64,000 nucleotides of DNA, taken from Athripsodes cinereus (taxonomy: Eukaryota > Arthropoda > Insecta > Trichoptera > Leptoceridae). Below the pieces are notes generated by a model. It was given only the letters and a program-made list of their open reading frames with translations, was not told the origin of the DNA and made no database searches. The stretch spans positions 558,001 to 622,000 of the forward strand of contig OX388310.1 of NCBI GenBank assembly GCA_947579605.1, given 5' to 3'. The translations under genes and the position numbers were made by a program. Positions 20,183 to 29,723 of this stretch are shown here, one piece after another. Within the stretch, counting starts at the first letter, position 1. Each line of letters begins with the position of its first letter.

Positions 20183-22555
20183 TGCTACGCATTAAATAAT
20201 CGCTGCGGAAAAGTTCATACTGGCTAATGTTCCTACATTCATTTGTTGTCCACGGGGTCACTCGTAATAATAATTGGACGTTATGAATATCATCTCCTTA
20301 ACACGTGTTTCTCTAACCTTGTACGCCAAACGTATGATTTTGTCGTTGCGCCAAAAATAACGGTTGAAGAAAACGGTCAACACGGCGGAGGTCCGCGCGT
20401 CGCTTGCAAGCAAGTTCAGTTCGCCTGTCGCATTGGAGAAATCAACATCTCCACGGAGCTTGTCTCCGTGGATAACCGCGAACTCAATAAGACAGTATTT
20501 CATTCGTAATAATAATAAATATAATATAACTAGTTATTGCAGAGATTGTCTAAATATTAAGTACAAAATAATATAGTGCCTTTGTTAGTGTATGACCAAA
20601 ATAGTGAGGTTAATATGGAATTCATATAACCAAGTAACGTGTTCCCGCCATATGTAAATTTCTTATTAATAAATGTTCGCGTCTCCAAATAATGTAGTTT
20701 CTTAAATACCAGAATGAATGTTATAGATATTATATTTCTGATCTTGGTAAAGTGAAAATAGTTTGCAACCAACGTTATAATGATAATTAATGAATAAAAG
20801 AACTCTCACCGATTGAACTTTGTTTGTCATCAAAAGTGTAACGTAATATTGTTGCTATAGATTAATTATGTGTTTTAGTAAAGGTAAACAGACTATTCTT
20901 AATAACTCGTGTATGGGAGTGAGGTATAATGTCGAAATTGTACAATAACCACGTCGGGAATGCATACAAAACGTACATGTAATTATGTCGACATTAATAA
21001 TAATACAAAACGAAGAAATATTAAATATACTATTGTTTATATTGTACACTTACCCAGCAACCAAGTAAATAATATCAATTGAGTAAAGACTTCCTACAAC
21101 GTGTGTCAGTGTAGTAGTGAGGGAATTAATAAATATATAACCTCATTGACTTCTTCAGAACAGTACGAGATAATGCGAGTGAATCTTATATGCATATCCT
21201 TATGGTGATAGCAGTAGAACGTGTATTTGTTCTTGAGGGATTTCATTCTGAACGAACCCGTCATCGTCCGTCGGCATCAACTGTAGACAGCTTTGGATGT
21301 TCCACCCCCCTGTCTATATAGACGGTATGTAACAGAACAACATAGGATGTTCATCTGCGCGTGTGTCAACGTATATATCTGATTCGCCGTTACATAGGAA
21401 CCAAGCGTAAATAACGTGTAATTTAATCTGTAAGTACCCGACAAGCTATAAGTTTAATTATGATCAGAGAACCATTGTAAATGCCACTTTATGTATTGAA
21501 TATTTGAGTATCTATGTACCTGCCACTTTGTTTAAATGTCCGTATTGAATATGGTATAACCATTGCTTTCATAATTTTATGTATAATCCACTATATATGT
21601 TGTCTGTGTAATGTTCTAATAATTGAGTTAGATATCTATGAACCATTGTTATGTATCATCCCTGTTTTTATTCAATACATACTGTCTTGTTTTATCTCCA
21701 TTTACGAATTTTATTGCTTTTACATAGTCACCTTTCCTTTATTAATAAAATGTACCTTCCGTACAAACAGATACCAAAAGTGGATATTGCTGGATATTGA
21801 TATTGTACCAAACTTGTAACTGTTATTGGATATGTATTAATGTACTCGAAAAAGGAGTTATTCCAGGCTCAATTCCGGAATAAGCTGTGCATATAATAAT
21901 TTAATAATATATTATGATACCCTCGGGTTCGAACCCTGAGTGAAACTGTATGTAACGAACTTTTGTATGAGTATCTATAAGGGACATGAGTACAAGAATA
22001 TAAAATGGAAATGAATATCGATCTATAATTCTACTCAAGAAAAGATATAAGTAGAATCTTTGCAATATAAAGTATGCTAACAGAAGAAACATTATTGCAT
22101 AAATTACCTAAGTATTCTATAATGATATGATGACCATAAGAAAATGATGAAACCGAAGGATAAAGAATTCTCTGAACTTTACGTAAGTATAATATGTATA
22201 ATTGAAGTATGTAACTGTCACCCACACACAATGCATTCCTCTTGCACAGACCAAGTAGAATCATACCCTAGACAAGAAACTTGAGCCAATATATTAATCT
22301 GTTCTAATTGAAAATAAATATACTTGTAACTTTCTATTATATACTTTCTCTATATAATATAATTTCTATTCTATGTGTCCTCTATGTGCCTTGTACATAG
22401 AAGACTGGGGGTTACGAGCCAATTTATATACTTACCTTATGTATAATTCATGTAAATTCATTTCTTTAAATATTTGATAATTTCTCTTTCGATAATATAG
22501 ATAATAATTATGTATGAATATGATGCGAACGTCCTGGTGGGACGATATCGTATCA
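20183..22555 (+). repeat. 3' LTR (intact, 2,373 bp)
   Basis: Same sequence as the 5' LTR but with the TTAA site empty (about 20,611-20,614). It is unusually long for an insect LTR. The right end GATATCGTATCA is followed by the TGCT duplication at 22,556-22,559. Confidence 0.92.
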
Positions 22556-22559
22556 TGCT
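22556..22559. repeat. Right 4-bp target-site duplication (TGCT)
   Basis: Matches 13,430-13,433 on the other side of the element. Confidence 0.8.
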
Positions 22560-22984
22560 CTACTAATAAATACATAGATATAGGCATATACTCATAGTTT
22601 GCTTTGCACATTATCGTTCACAAATCAATTCAAAATTTGAAATACTAAGACGATATGCAATAGCAAGTGATTTCTTCCAACCAACCACGTATAAATCATG
22701 TTTGTGTAGAAATTAAGTAAACTATTTATTAATTTTTAATAATTTCCTTCATTTATGACATTTCTGTGAAAAGAAGTTGTGTTATCTGCAAGTGTCAACT
22801 TTTTAATTGGATATTAATTTAATGAGCGAAGCCGACGAAATGTACACTAGTGGTAAAATAATGGTTCAAAAAATAAAATTTGGGGGTAGTTGCGAGCCTG
22901 AAATCGAATCCCGATTTTGACCTATTCCGGTACACTATAAAGTCCCCGTTACAAAATAGATCTCCTTCCCTTTTCTGCCAGTTT

Positions 22985-23140
22985 AATTGTGTCCTGTAAA
23001 AGAGAGATTTTCATAAACCACATGCCCCTATAACACAATCAAAATTTAGAATAGAACCCATCCTGAAAGTCTGATTTTTATCACATGCAGTTAGACCACC
23101 GGCTACTTCACTTTTGATAGCATTGTAGTAAAAAAAGAAT
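22985..23140 (+). mobile_element. Degenerate SINE-A copy, plus orientation
   Basis: TGTGTCCTGTAAAAGAGAGATT, then AACCCATCCTGAAAGTCTGA, then CACATGCAGTTAGACCACCGGCTACTTCACTT follows the SINE-A order with many changes. The region to its left (22,560-22,985) is AT-rich and holds nothing recognised. Confidence 0.55.
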
Positions 23141-23577
23141 AGCAACTAAACTTTGAACATACATATTTTTCAAAAAGTTTCACGAACGAATAAACATTGG
23201 TGGTTATGTAAAAGTTGTATGGTACGGAAGTTTGGTTATTTTGATAGTAAATAGTTTTTTAAAGGTACTTTTAAAGCATACACTTTAATTCTATATACGC
23301 AGGTATTAACATAGTACATACAATATACGCTAACACTTTACGAAGTGGTTACTTACAAACCAGTGGTGTAACTAAGTTTATTTGTTTTTTTCTATTTTCG
23401 AAGAGGAAACACTGTGAAAGCTCATTTTGATTAAGATTATAAAATAATATAAATAAAAATACTATTGACTTTCTCTTAATTGATACAATTAAATTAGTAT
23501 GTAGCTTTTCGGATGTACGTTCCTTTTCATTAATACTTATAACTAATGATAATGATTAAATGTTAAGGACAGTATAT

Positions 23578-24017
23578 TTGAGACTATCATTGCAAAAGTA
23601 GCGTAACCCCAGACTACTTTAGGAGGTAATGAGGAATTAAATTTTGGCTAAATGTAAATGTTTCTTTTTGTGAACATTATTTCAATTGATTTATTTGTTA
23701 TCTAAAGGTAGCTTTCTCTACTATTGCATTGAAAGTTCATAATGTAAGGAATGTATTTTGAGGCCTGAGTCAAAACACATTTTAGCGTTACGTTTTCGTG
23801 TTCCAATCGTTAGAGTGCAGACAATGTTGTACCAAAGTGACAATTTTCGGAACTATTGTGTATCTTAGCAACTAAATTGACACTTGCTTGTAACGTCGTC
23901 TATATTCGAACGTTAACGGAACGAAAACGTAACGTTAAAATGTGTAACTGACTCAGGCCTCAGAACCGTAACCAACAAAAATTGTGGGTTACACTACTTT
24001 TGCGCTGATAGCCTCAA
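23578..24017. mobile_element. Nested terminal-inverted-repeat element, about 440 bp
   Basis: The outer ends are TTGAGACTATCATTGCAAAAG (then TAGCGTAACCC) and the complement of TTGAGGCTATCAGCGCAAAAG (then TAGTGTAACCC). Inside is a second inverted pair, TGAGGCCTGAGTCA...AGCGTTACGTTTTCGT (from about 23,759) and ACGAAAACGTAACGTT...TGACTCAGGCCTCA (to about 23,962). This could be one element inserted in another of the same kind or a single element with double repeats. No coding frame; target duplication not resolved. Confidence 0.7.
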
Positions 24018-24529
24018 TTAAGGGGAGGGGCAGTTTGGGTGGAGTTAATACTATTGTAATAAGGTTGAATGCAGGTATTGGTTTTTTGGGCTCGTATGGA
24101 AGTAACGACATTGATTTGTACCTTTCCATAAATATATAGTCACAAAGTGTAACATAAAATGAATGTAGATGTTGGAGAAGGAATAGGAGTACCTACATAG
24201 AGGTATAGAGAAAGGTCTGTTGGTTAGAATAGAAGTTATGTGGCGGTCGAGTTACAATGATTGGAATTTACTGCTAGCACCCCTTACGAAGAGTAGCAGT
24301 AACAAGGGTAAATATAAGATAACTACTAACAACATATTTAAAGATAGATAAGGGTCTCTGTATGTGTGTGTGTGTAAGAATATAATATATGAAAGATATC
24401 ACGGGGATAGTGATTAGGTTACTTTTAATATGGAACCGATCTGAAAATCAGAAATTGACATTGAGTCTTGAAAATACTTTATTTATTTTAAAAAGTTTTG
24501 GAAATATACATTTTTACAAAAATATATCT
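24018..24529. other. AT-rich spacer with (TG)n
   Basis: Contains a short TGTGTGTGTG microsatellite at 24,361-24,376. No gene seen. Confidence 0.4.
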
Positions 24530-24708
24530 AGGGCAAGACCGAAGTCAGAAATGGTAGAGGCCGATCAAAAGACACCCATATGAATCAACTGAGGCAGGAC
24601 GTGAACTGTTGTGGCACATATGTAGAACTAAGGAGACTAGTTGAAAATAGGGAGGAATGGAGAAGAAAAATCAAACTCGTTGTAGACCAATCCAACCGAT
24701 TGTAATTT
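24530..24708 (+). pseudogene. LINE ORF2 C-terminal tail, frameshifted
   Basis: The plus strand reads ARPKSEMVEAD in one frame and, after a frameshift near 24,575, NQLRQDVNCCGTYVELRRLV and ENREEWRRKIK in another, then a stop. The pattern R...W...V....L is that of ORF2 C-terminal tails of insect non-LTR retrotransposons. Endonuclease and reverse transcriptase are absent. A second LINE piece follows in the same direction at 24,824. Confidence 0.65.
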
Positions 24709-24823
24709 GCTATATGTAATATGTTTGAAAACAGAAACAATTCGGGATAAATCTTTGTATTTATATCATAATAAAAATATCAAATAAATAAAAAAATCTT
24801 ATACACATAATATACAAACAACC

Positions 24824-25152
24824 GTCGCAGAAAAAATACGTAAATATACAGAACTAGCAGGAGAAATAAAAAATATTTGGCATTCTAGGTCCGTTTATAT
24901 AATACCTTTAGTCATGTCAGCTACAGGGGTAACTCCGAAATCTTTAATAAATAATTTACAAAAATTAGATTTACCGGTTAATTTGTATATTAAAATTCAA
25001 AAATCTATTATAATAAACACTTGTAATATTGTAAAAAAGTTTTTGAACACAGATATTTCAGGCACAATACTGGTACGTATTTTGATCCCGCGTTTTGAGC
25101 CTAATCCTTTGATATCCTGTATAACTGGATTGGTGAATTTTTCCCGGCATTA
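24824..25152 (+). pseudogene. LINE ORF2 C-terminal region, open frame
   Basis: The frame reads VAEKIRKYTELAGEIKNIW, then IIPLVMSATGVTPKSLINNL, KLDLPVNLYIKIQKSIIIN and CNIVKKFL before a tail ending at 25,151. The order K..E...EIK..W...V...P.V.S..G..P..L...L..L.L.....I.QK...L.T..IV.KFL is characteristic of the C-terminal region of a widespread class of non-LTR retrotransposon ORF2. The internal ATG at 24,914 is not a true start; the frame is open upstream and simply truncated. Confidence 0.8.
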
Positions 25153-25795
25153 GACTGTTATGTTTTTGTGTGACCATGACTGATCATATTATAGAGACTT
25201 ATCTGGTTGTATAATGCTGAGAAGTGTGGATGGCAATTCTACCGCCGCGTAAAAAAAAAAATAATTAGTGCTTATTCTATTATTCCCAAGACTTGTTTAG
25301 GCCATAGATGACAATATCTGTCTTAATCGCTGTAAAACTGTGGCCACAGTTTGCGAAACTACACAATATTATAAATCCTAGCGGTCAGTAGAACATAAAA
25401 TAAGAGACGGAGGGAGAGAGAGAAAGAGTAAGATCCGACCCTTTGGTAACTGTGGTAAGTCCTTAACCGAATAATGTGCACACAAACTTTGCCGACTATA
25501 CATTTCTAACCAAACACTACACTTATTATATTATTAGATATATTTTCTAACGAGACAATATGTTAAAGCGGGTTCACACTACACTTTACATGATATTGAA
25601 GCACTTGATAATGGAATGAAGTTTTGTAAGTATTATCAATACTGAGTTTATGGCAGTATGTCCTTTATAGGACGGTTTGTGCAAGATTCAATGGAGGGTG
25701 ATACTTATAGCAAAGAAATAGCAAAGAGAGAAAAAATTTCAACATGTCAAATAATTTGTCACGAATTGGTTTTTTTATATATATCTGGGTTTTTG
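25153..25795. other. Spacer, no gene seen
   Basis: AT-rich with a purine-rich patch (GAGACGGAGGGAGAGAGAGAAAGAG, about 25,404-25,428). Nothing recognised. Confidence 0.4.
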
Positions 25796-25799
25796 TTAT

Positions 25800-25940
25800 A
25801 TGCCTAAGTACAATTGTATATACCTTTCACAGTAAGCTAAAAGTTTGTGTCACAAAAGGGAAGTTTGCCGACACCTAGGATCGAATCGCGCACCTCTTGT
25901 ACACGAGGCTTAGTTTTTATCCAAGCTCGCAGTTGTTTGT
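25800..25940 (-). mobile_element. tRNA-derived SINE-B, minus orientation
   Basis: On the minus strand an A-box-like GCGAGCTTGGATAA and a B-box-like GCGATTCGATCC are followed by GTCGGCAAACTTCCC and CTTACTGTGAAAGGTATA. The body matches the copy at 0.8 kb closely, so the family has at least two clear members here. Confidence 0.65.
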
Positions 25941-26164
25941 GAATTCGTTTTTAAAAATTTCGTTCTTCTTGTGTTCTTATTTAATTTATTGATTTTATAT
26001 TGTATAGAGTTTTATGTGATTTATAAATTGTGCATATACTTTTGTTATAATTTTGTTATAGGTCATTTATTAGCCATGTGATGATGAAATAATTAAAATA
26101 GATTTCTCGCTTTTTTCTTTGACGAAGTTTTCGATGGTCCCGTAATAGGTACCTATATAACCCC

Positions 26165-26240
26165 GTAAAATTTCCAATTCAACGATAAGATATGCCACTT
26201 ATTTTGAACGCATTATTTTATGGCAGTGGCACCCTAGACA
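26165..26240 (+). mobile_element. Degenerate SINE-A fragment
   Basis: TTCAACGATAAGATATGCCACTTATTTTGAA then TTATTTTATGGCAGTGGCA follows the middle of SINE-A, with poor conservation. Confidence 0.35.
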
Positions 26241-27070
26241 TGGCATGATGTTATGCGTAGAAATAGACATAGACATTTAAGTGTCTTTCAAGAATCTACA
26301 GATTAATCAAGAAGCAGTTTAGCTGTACAAGCAAAAAATATAGGTAATCTAAAAATGATATTATCATACAACACTGTGTGCCTGACATAAATGTTCTGGT
26401 TTAAGTTGTGAAGGTATTAACAAAACAGGAGACATCTTTATTACACGACATGGGGTAACGGTAGGACCCTCGTCTCAAGAATTTAGTTGCTGGATTGTGA
26501 ATATTGTGTCTTTTGGAATCCTTGCGTTTGTTGTAATTCTATGTAGGTACACAATGTGTGGCTTTAGTTAATTAGTTGTCATTGAGAAAACGTGTCTTGA
26601 CTGTGTGTGCATGAACTGTGAAGGATTTTCAACTTGTCACTGAATGTAGCTTTGTTGTTTAAACAGATTTCGTAAATGTATCAAGAGATAGTAATTTTAT
26701 ATTATTATTATTGAAAATACATCTACTGGGAACATTACAGCTCTTGGCCAGTGCAAGACCAAAGGAAACTAAAAACGCATAACACTTCTTCCACTCTCCT
26801 TACAAATTCAGTAAACGTAACGTGATATACGTCGATATTCTTTAGTACTCAATTACATACAAAAGTTTGATTATTGGAACAAAAGCAAATAATTATTTTT
26901 CTTTTAAGTTTTTCTAATGATGAGAGAATAAGGAAACTATCAAATAAAAAAATACATAATTATTAAACTTGTCTTCTATGTTTCTGGACTATTGTTGTTG
27001 AACAAACGTCTACAGTACAGTACAGAGCAATATTCTGAATAACATCTTATACTATGCTATACTTTAACAA
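26241..27070. other. AT-rich spacer, no gene seen
   Basis: No frames or repeats of note. Confidence 0.4.
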
Positions 27071-27072
27071 CT

Positions 27073-27310
27073 ATGTGTACTATACTATACCATCACGGCA
27101 TATCCCACAAATGGGGTAGCCAGCAGTACAGCCTGCATATAATAAACATGCATGCTGTCCTCTACGAGCCAATTAAAAATCAAGACATTCGGGATGGTTG
27201 GAAAACCTCATCGCAAAATTTTAGATGTACTTAAAAAAATTCGAACACCTGCTTTTACAGGACAGTCGAAAACTTATCTACTTAGCATAAGCCGATTCTT
27301 AAGCGTCGAA
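27073..27310 (-). mobile_element. SINE-A, near full-length, minus orientation
   Basis: It begins with the 3' tail (TACTATACTATACCATCACGG), then CCCACAAATGGGGTAGCCAGCAG, CATGCTGTCCTCTACGAGCC, GGGATGGTTGG, CGAACACCTGCTTTTACAGG and the head near AAGCCGATTCTTAAGCG. The 60-residue plus frame at 27,152 is a by-product. Confidence 0.75.
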
Positions 27311-27424
27311 ATACCTTTCCTTTTTTCATACTAAAAAATAAAAAAGATATTACTTCTTCAACGTGTTCCTGCAATACCTACTTTCTGCAAAACACCACAT
27401 TTCAAATGAAATTGATAATTATCA

Positions 27425-27625
27425 AATAAAATAAATATTTATTATTTTTGTTTTATGTAACAGCTGTTGAGTAAGACTAACGCACGACCGGTTTCACGGA
27501 CTCCGAGTTCGCATCATCAGGTGCTGATCTATACTGAATAAAACAAAACCGGTCGAAACAGGTCGTACGTTAGTCTAACTCAACAGTAACACAAAACAAA
27601 AATACTAAATATTTATTTTATTTTA
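27425..27625. repeat. Inverted repeat built around a hammerhead motif
   Basis: The left arm (about 27,425-27,495) and right arm (about 27,553-27,625) are imperfect reverse complements: TTGAGTAAGACTAACGCACGACC against GGTCGTACGTTAGTCTAACTCAA. AT-rich ends (ATAAATATTTATTATTTTTG / ATACTAAATATTTATTTTATTTTAT) continue the symmetry. The left arm and loop carry a complete hammerhead-like core; the right arm has only its GAAA half. Such inverted arrangement of terminal repeats is known for Penelope-like elements. Confidence 0.75.
27482..27524 (-). ncRNA. Hammerhead ribozyme motif (dimer type)
   Basis: Reading the minus strand: GCAC, CTGATGA, an imperfect stem II (GCG.ACT/AGT.CGT around a 3-nt loop), GAAA, the palindrome CCGG, TC, then GTGC. 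GCAC and GTGC pair as stem I. Both invariant core strings are intact and cleavage would follow UC. The four-base self-complementary stem III is too short for a stable single molecule but fits the minimal, dimer-forming hammerheads described in Penelope-like retroelements. Activity is inferred, not shown. Confidence 0.75.
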
Positions 27626-28100
27626 TTGATAATTTAAAATGAAGTGTTACAAAGTTAATACCGATACTATTAATGAAATTGATGATGTTTAGGTTTACTT
27701 AATATTTATTCTGTGTAGCAAAAAATATACTTACATGAAATGATAAAGATATAATATATGAAACGAAATATGATCTGTCTACCCCAAAATGGGTTTAAAG
27801 ATAGCTTAATACAAAACGACAGAATTATATGAATTTGGGTTAATTATACGATTAATTTTCTAACTGTTTGTCTCTCCGTAACTACAAGGCATTAGTATTT
27901 AGGCAAATTATACAAGACACAGTATAAATAAATACTTCATAGTAAGTTGTATCACAAAACAGTAGTACATATTAATCACTTGAACGATGAATAATTGAGA
28001 CGCTTTTAATAGGCAATAATAATGGTGTGCACCTACACCCTATTTCTCATCCCTTAGGGTTAAACCTCAGACCCATATCTTTGACTATTTTGGCATAAGT
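27626..28100. other. AT-rich spacer, no gene seen
   Basis: Nothing recognised. Confidence 0.4.
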
Positions 28101-28254
28101 TACTAGAGATGGGAAAAGTGACTCACTAACATTTTTCGTAAAGTTTATCTTGGATACTCGTTCAATGAACGAGATCACTTATTTGATTCAAAGTCGATTT
28201 AAAAATTACTCATTTCAGTCAGTATATTAATTTATTCTTGGTGTAGAAATGAAA

Positions 28255-28335
28255 TTTGTGGCTAAAAAGCTAGCTGGGATTATAGTGCAATAACTACCCC
28301 ACTCGTGGAAATGCCGTGATCGTATAATAGTAGCA
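28255..28335 (+). mobile_element. SINE-A 3' fragment
   Basis: AACTACCCCACTCGTGGAAATGCCGTGATCGTATAATAGTAG is the SINE-A 3' end with a few substitutions; the upstream body is lost. Confidence 0.6.
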
Positions 28336-28497
28336 AAAATTGTATATCTATATATTTCCTTTTACGATTTGCGGAATTTGCTTTTGACAGTAACAATTGC
28401 TTAAAAAAGTTGCAACGAATATCAATAGGTGTCGAAGAAATCGCGGGAATCTGATTGCAATTAATAATAACGATAATCAGACTGTACACGTATCCCT

Positions 28498-28560
28498 CTG
28501 TGGTCTAATAGCTTGAGACATATGTATAGGTTTTAGGTTCGATAACTAGTAATGGCGTGG
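28498..28560 (+). mobile_element. Possible tRNA-like SINE head
   Basis: GTGGTCTAATAGCTTGAGAC could be an A box and TTAGGTTCGATAACTAG a B box at a tRNA-like distance. No second copy of what follows was found, so the call is weak. Confidence 0.35.
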
Positions 28561-29127
28561 GAATTTAATTCAAAATCACATACATGACATGATGTGCTGC
28601 TGGCTGGATGAAGTAGGTATACAACAATGAGTAAAGTCGTCATCTTTGAAAGGATTGATATGAGAAAAATAGAGAAATAAGTAAAAAAAATGGTAAACTT
28701 TAACATGGCATAAAGCGTATAACCCAGCCTTAGTCGATTTGTAACCGTCGGAAGACACTGCACTCTCTTTATATCCTGCAAAAGATTAAATCTTGAGTTT
28801 CAATAATACCTAAAATATTTTAATAAGTTAAGAAAAACTGTATGTACACATATAGAGCATTACAGTGAATTAAAAAATAAATACACGCATACCAATCACG
28901 AGAGTTTACGAGAATGAATCAACTCGGTTATATTTCATTTACATAGATCTGCTCATCTCTAAAAGGTACCGTTGACAAATTAAGATTAACAATACGAAGT
29001 AAACAATGCCTAACATATTAGCAGATAGCCCGTTTTACTTAATTAAGTAAACATTTTGATACAATTATTCATTGGTGTGGGCGTAAAATAACATCTTCTA
29101 ATGTTCCCTGATGAGTTAAATTGAGTA

Positions 29128-29200
29128 CCTATATTTTTTATTTATTAACTTTACATATCCACGGCGTGAGCTTTTTACAAGTGTTTGAAATAATAAATAC
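29128..29200 (-). mobile_element. LINE 3' tail fragment
   Basis: TTTTTTATTTATTAACTTTACATATCC then ACGGCGTGAGCTTTTTACAAGTG belongs to the same tail type as 10.44, 13.27 and 49.04 kb. Confidence 0.45.
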
Positions 29201-29315
29201 ATTTTATGAAGTTTGTCACCCATCCAGAATGTCTAATTTTTTGTTGGCATGGAGAGGACCACTTGCATGCTTATTACATGCAGCTGGTATGTTGGCTACC
29301 CTACAGATGGTTAAG
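29200..29315 (+). mobile_element. SINE-A copy, plus orientation, 3'-truncated
   Basis: GAAGTTTGTCACCCATCCAGAATG, then TGTTGGCATGGAGAGGACCACTTGCATG, CATGCAGCTGGTATGTTGGCTACCCTAC. The CCGTGATGG end and tail are missing. Overlapping frames of 65-70 residues are by-products. Confidence 0.65.
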
Positions 29316-29723
29316 TAGTACATTTAGATATCCATGTAGAACGCCTAAAAAAAATCTTGGACCAACATTTGAAGAGATTTATTGTATTTTCTATACGTTT
29401 TGTTATTTTTATACTTAAACATAATAAAGCTAAGCAAAAATGTGTTGTAATTATTTTCGATACACTCAGCTTAGAGAAGGATTTTCCCGTTGAAAAATGA
29501 GGCAATAACTCATTCCCGTGCTAATTTCTCCTGAAAGAAAACAACACTTCCAAATGATTGTGTCTGTGTGAAGTTTCACGGGCCGACTACTTGAGACAGA
29601 CCTTTCTATTATATCTTCATTTCCAGTATAACTTCAACTTCTTTGCTATTATACCTTCAAAAAGAAAACCTGATATAAATATTCATAGGAATTTTGTACA
29701 GAAGTTACTCACATATAAAAATA

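Larger units (their letters stand above)
13434..22555 (+). mobile_element. LARD-like non-autonomous LTR retrotransposon, complete
   Basis: This is a full element with a 5' LTR (13,434-16,770), internal region (16,771-20,182), 3' LTR (20,183-22,555) and a TGCT duplication on both sides. Each LTR begins TG and ends CA. Once the 964 bp of the inserted transposon is removed, both LTRs are exactly 2,373 bp, and I saw no base difference between them, so insertion was recent. A primer-binding-site-like sequence follows the 5' LTR and a purine tract precedes the 3' LTR. The 3.4-kb interior holds no gag, protease, reverse transcriptase or integrase motif, so it must have been mobilised by another element. 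A diverged solo LTR lies at 50.7-53.1 kb. Confidence 0.92.
28104..28961. mobile_element. Possible hAT-like element
   Basis: The ends TAGAGATGGG (28,104) and CTCATCTCTA (to 28,961) are inverted. The 8-bp flanks TAAGTTAC and AAAGGTAC agree at 6 of 8 positions. Subterminal words such as AAAGTGACTCACT and TGAACGAGATCACTT support a transposon end. The interior carries a SINE-A piece (about 28,255-28,335) and a tRNA-like SINE head (about 28,498-28,560) but no transposase. Confidence 0.5.
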
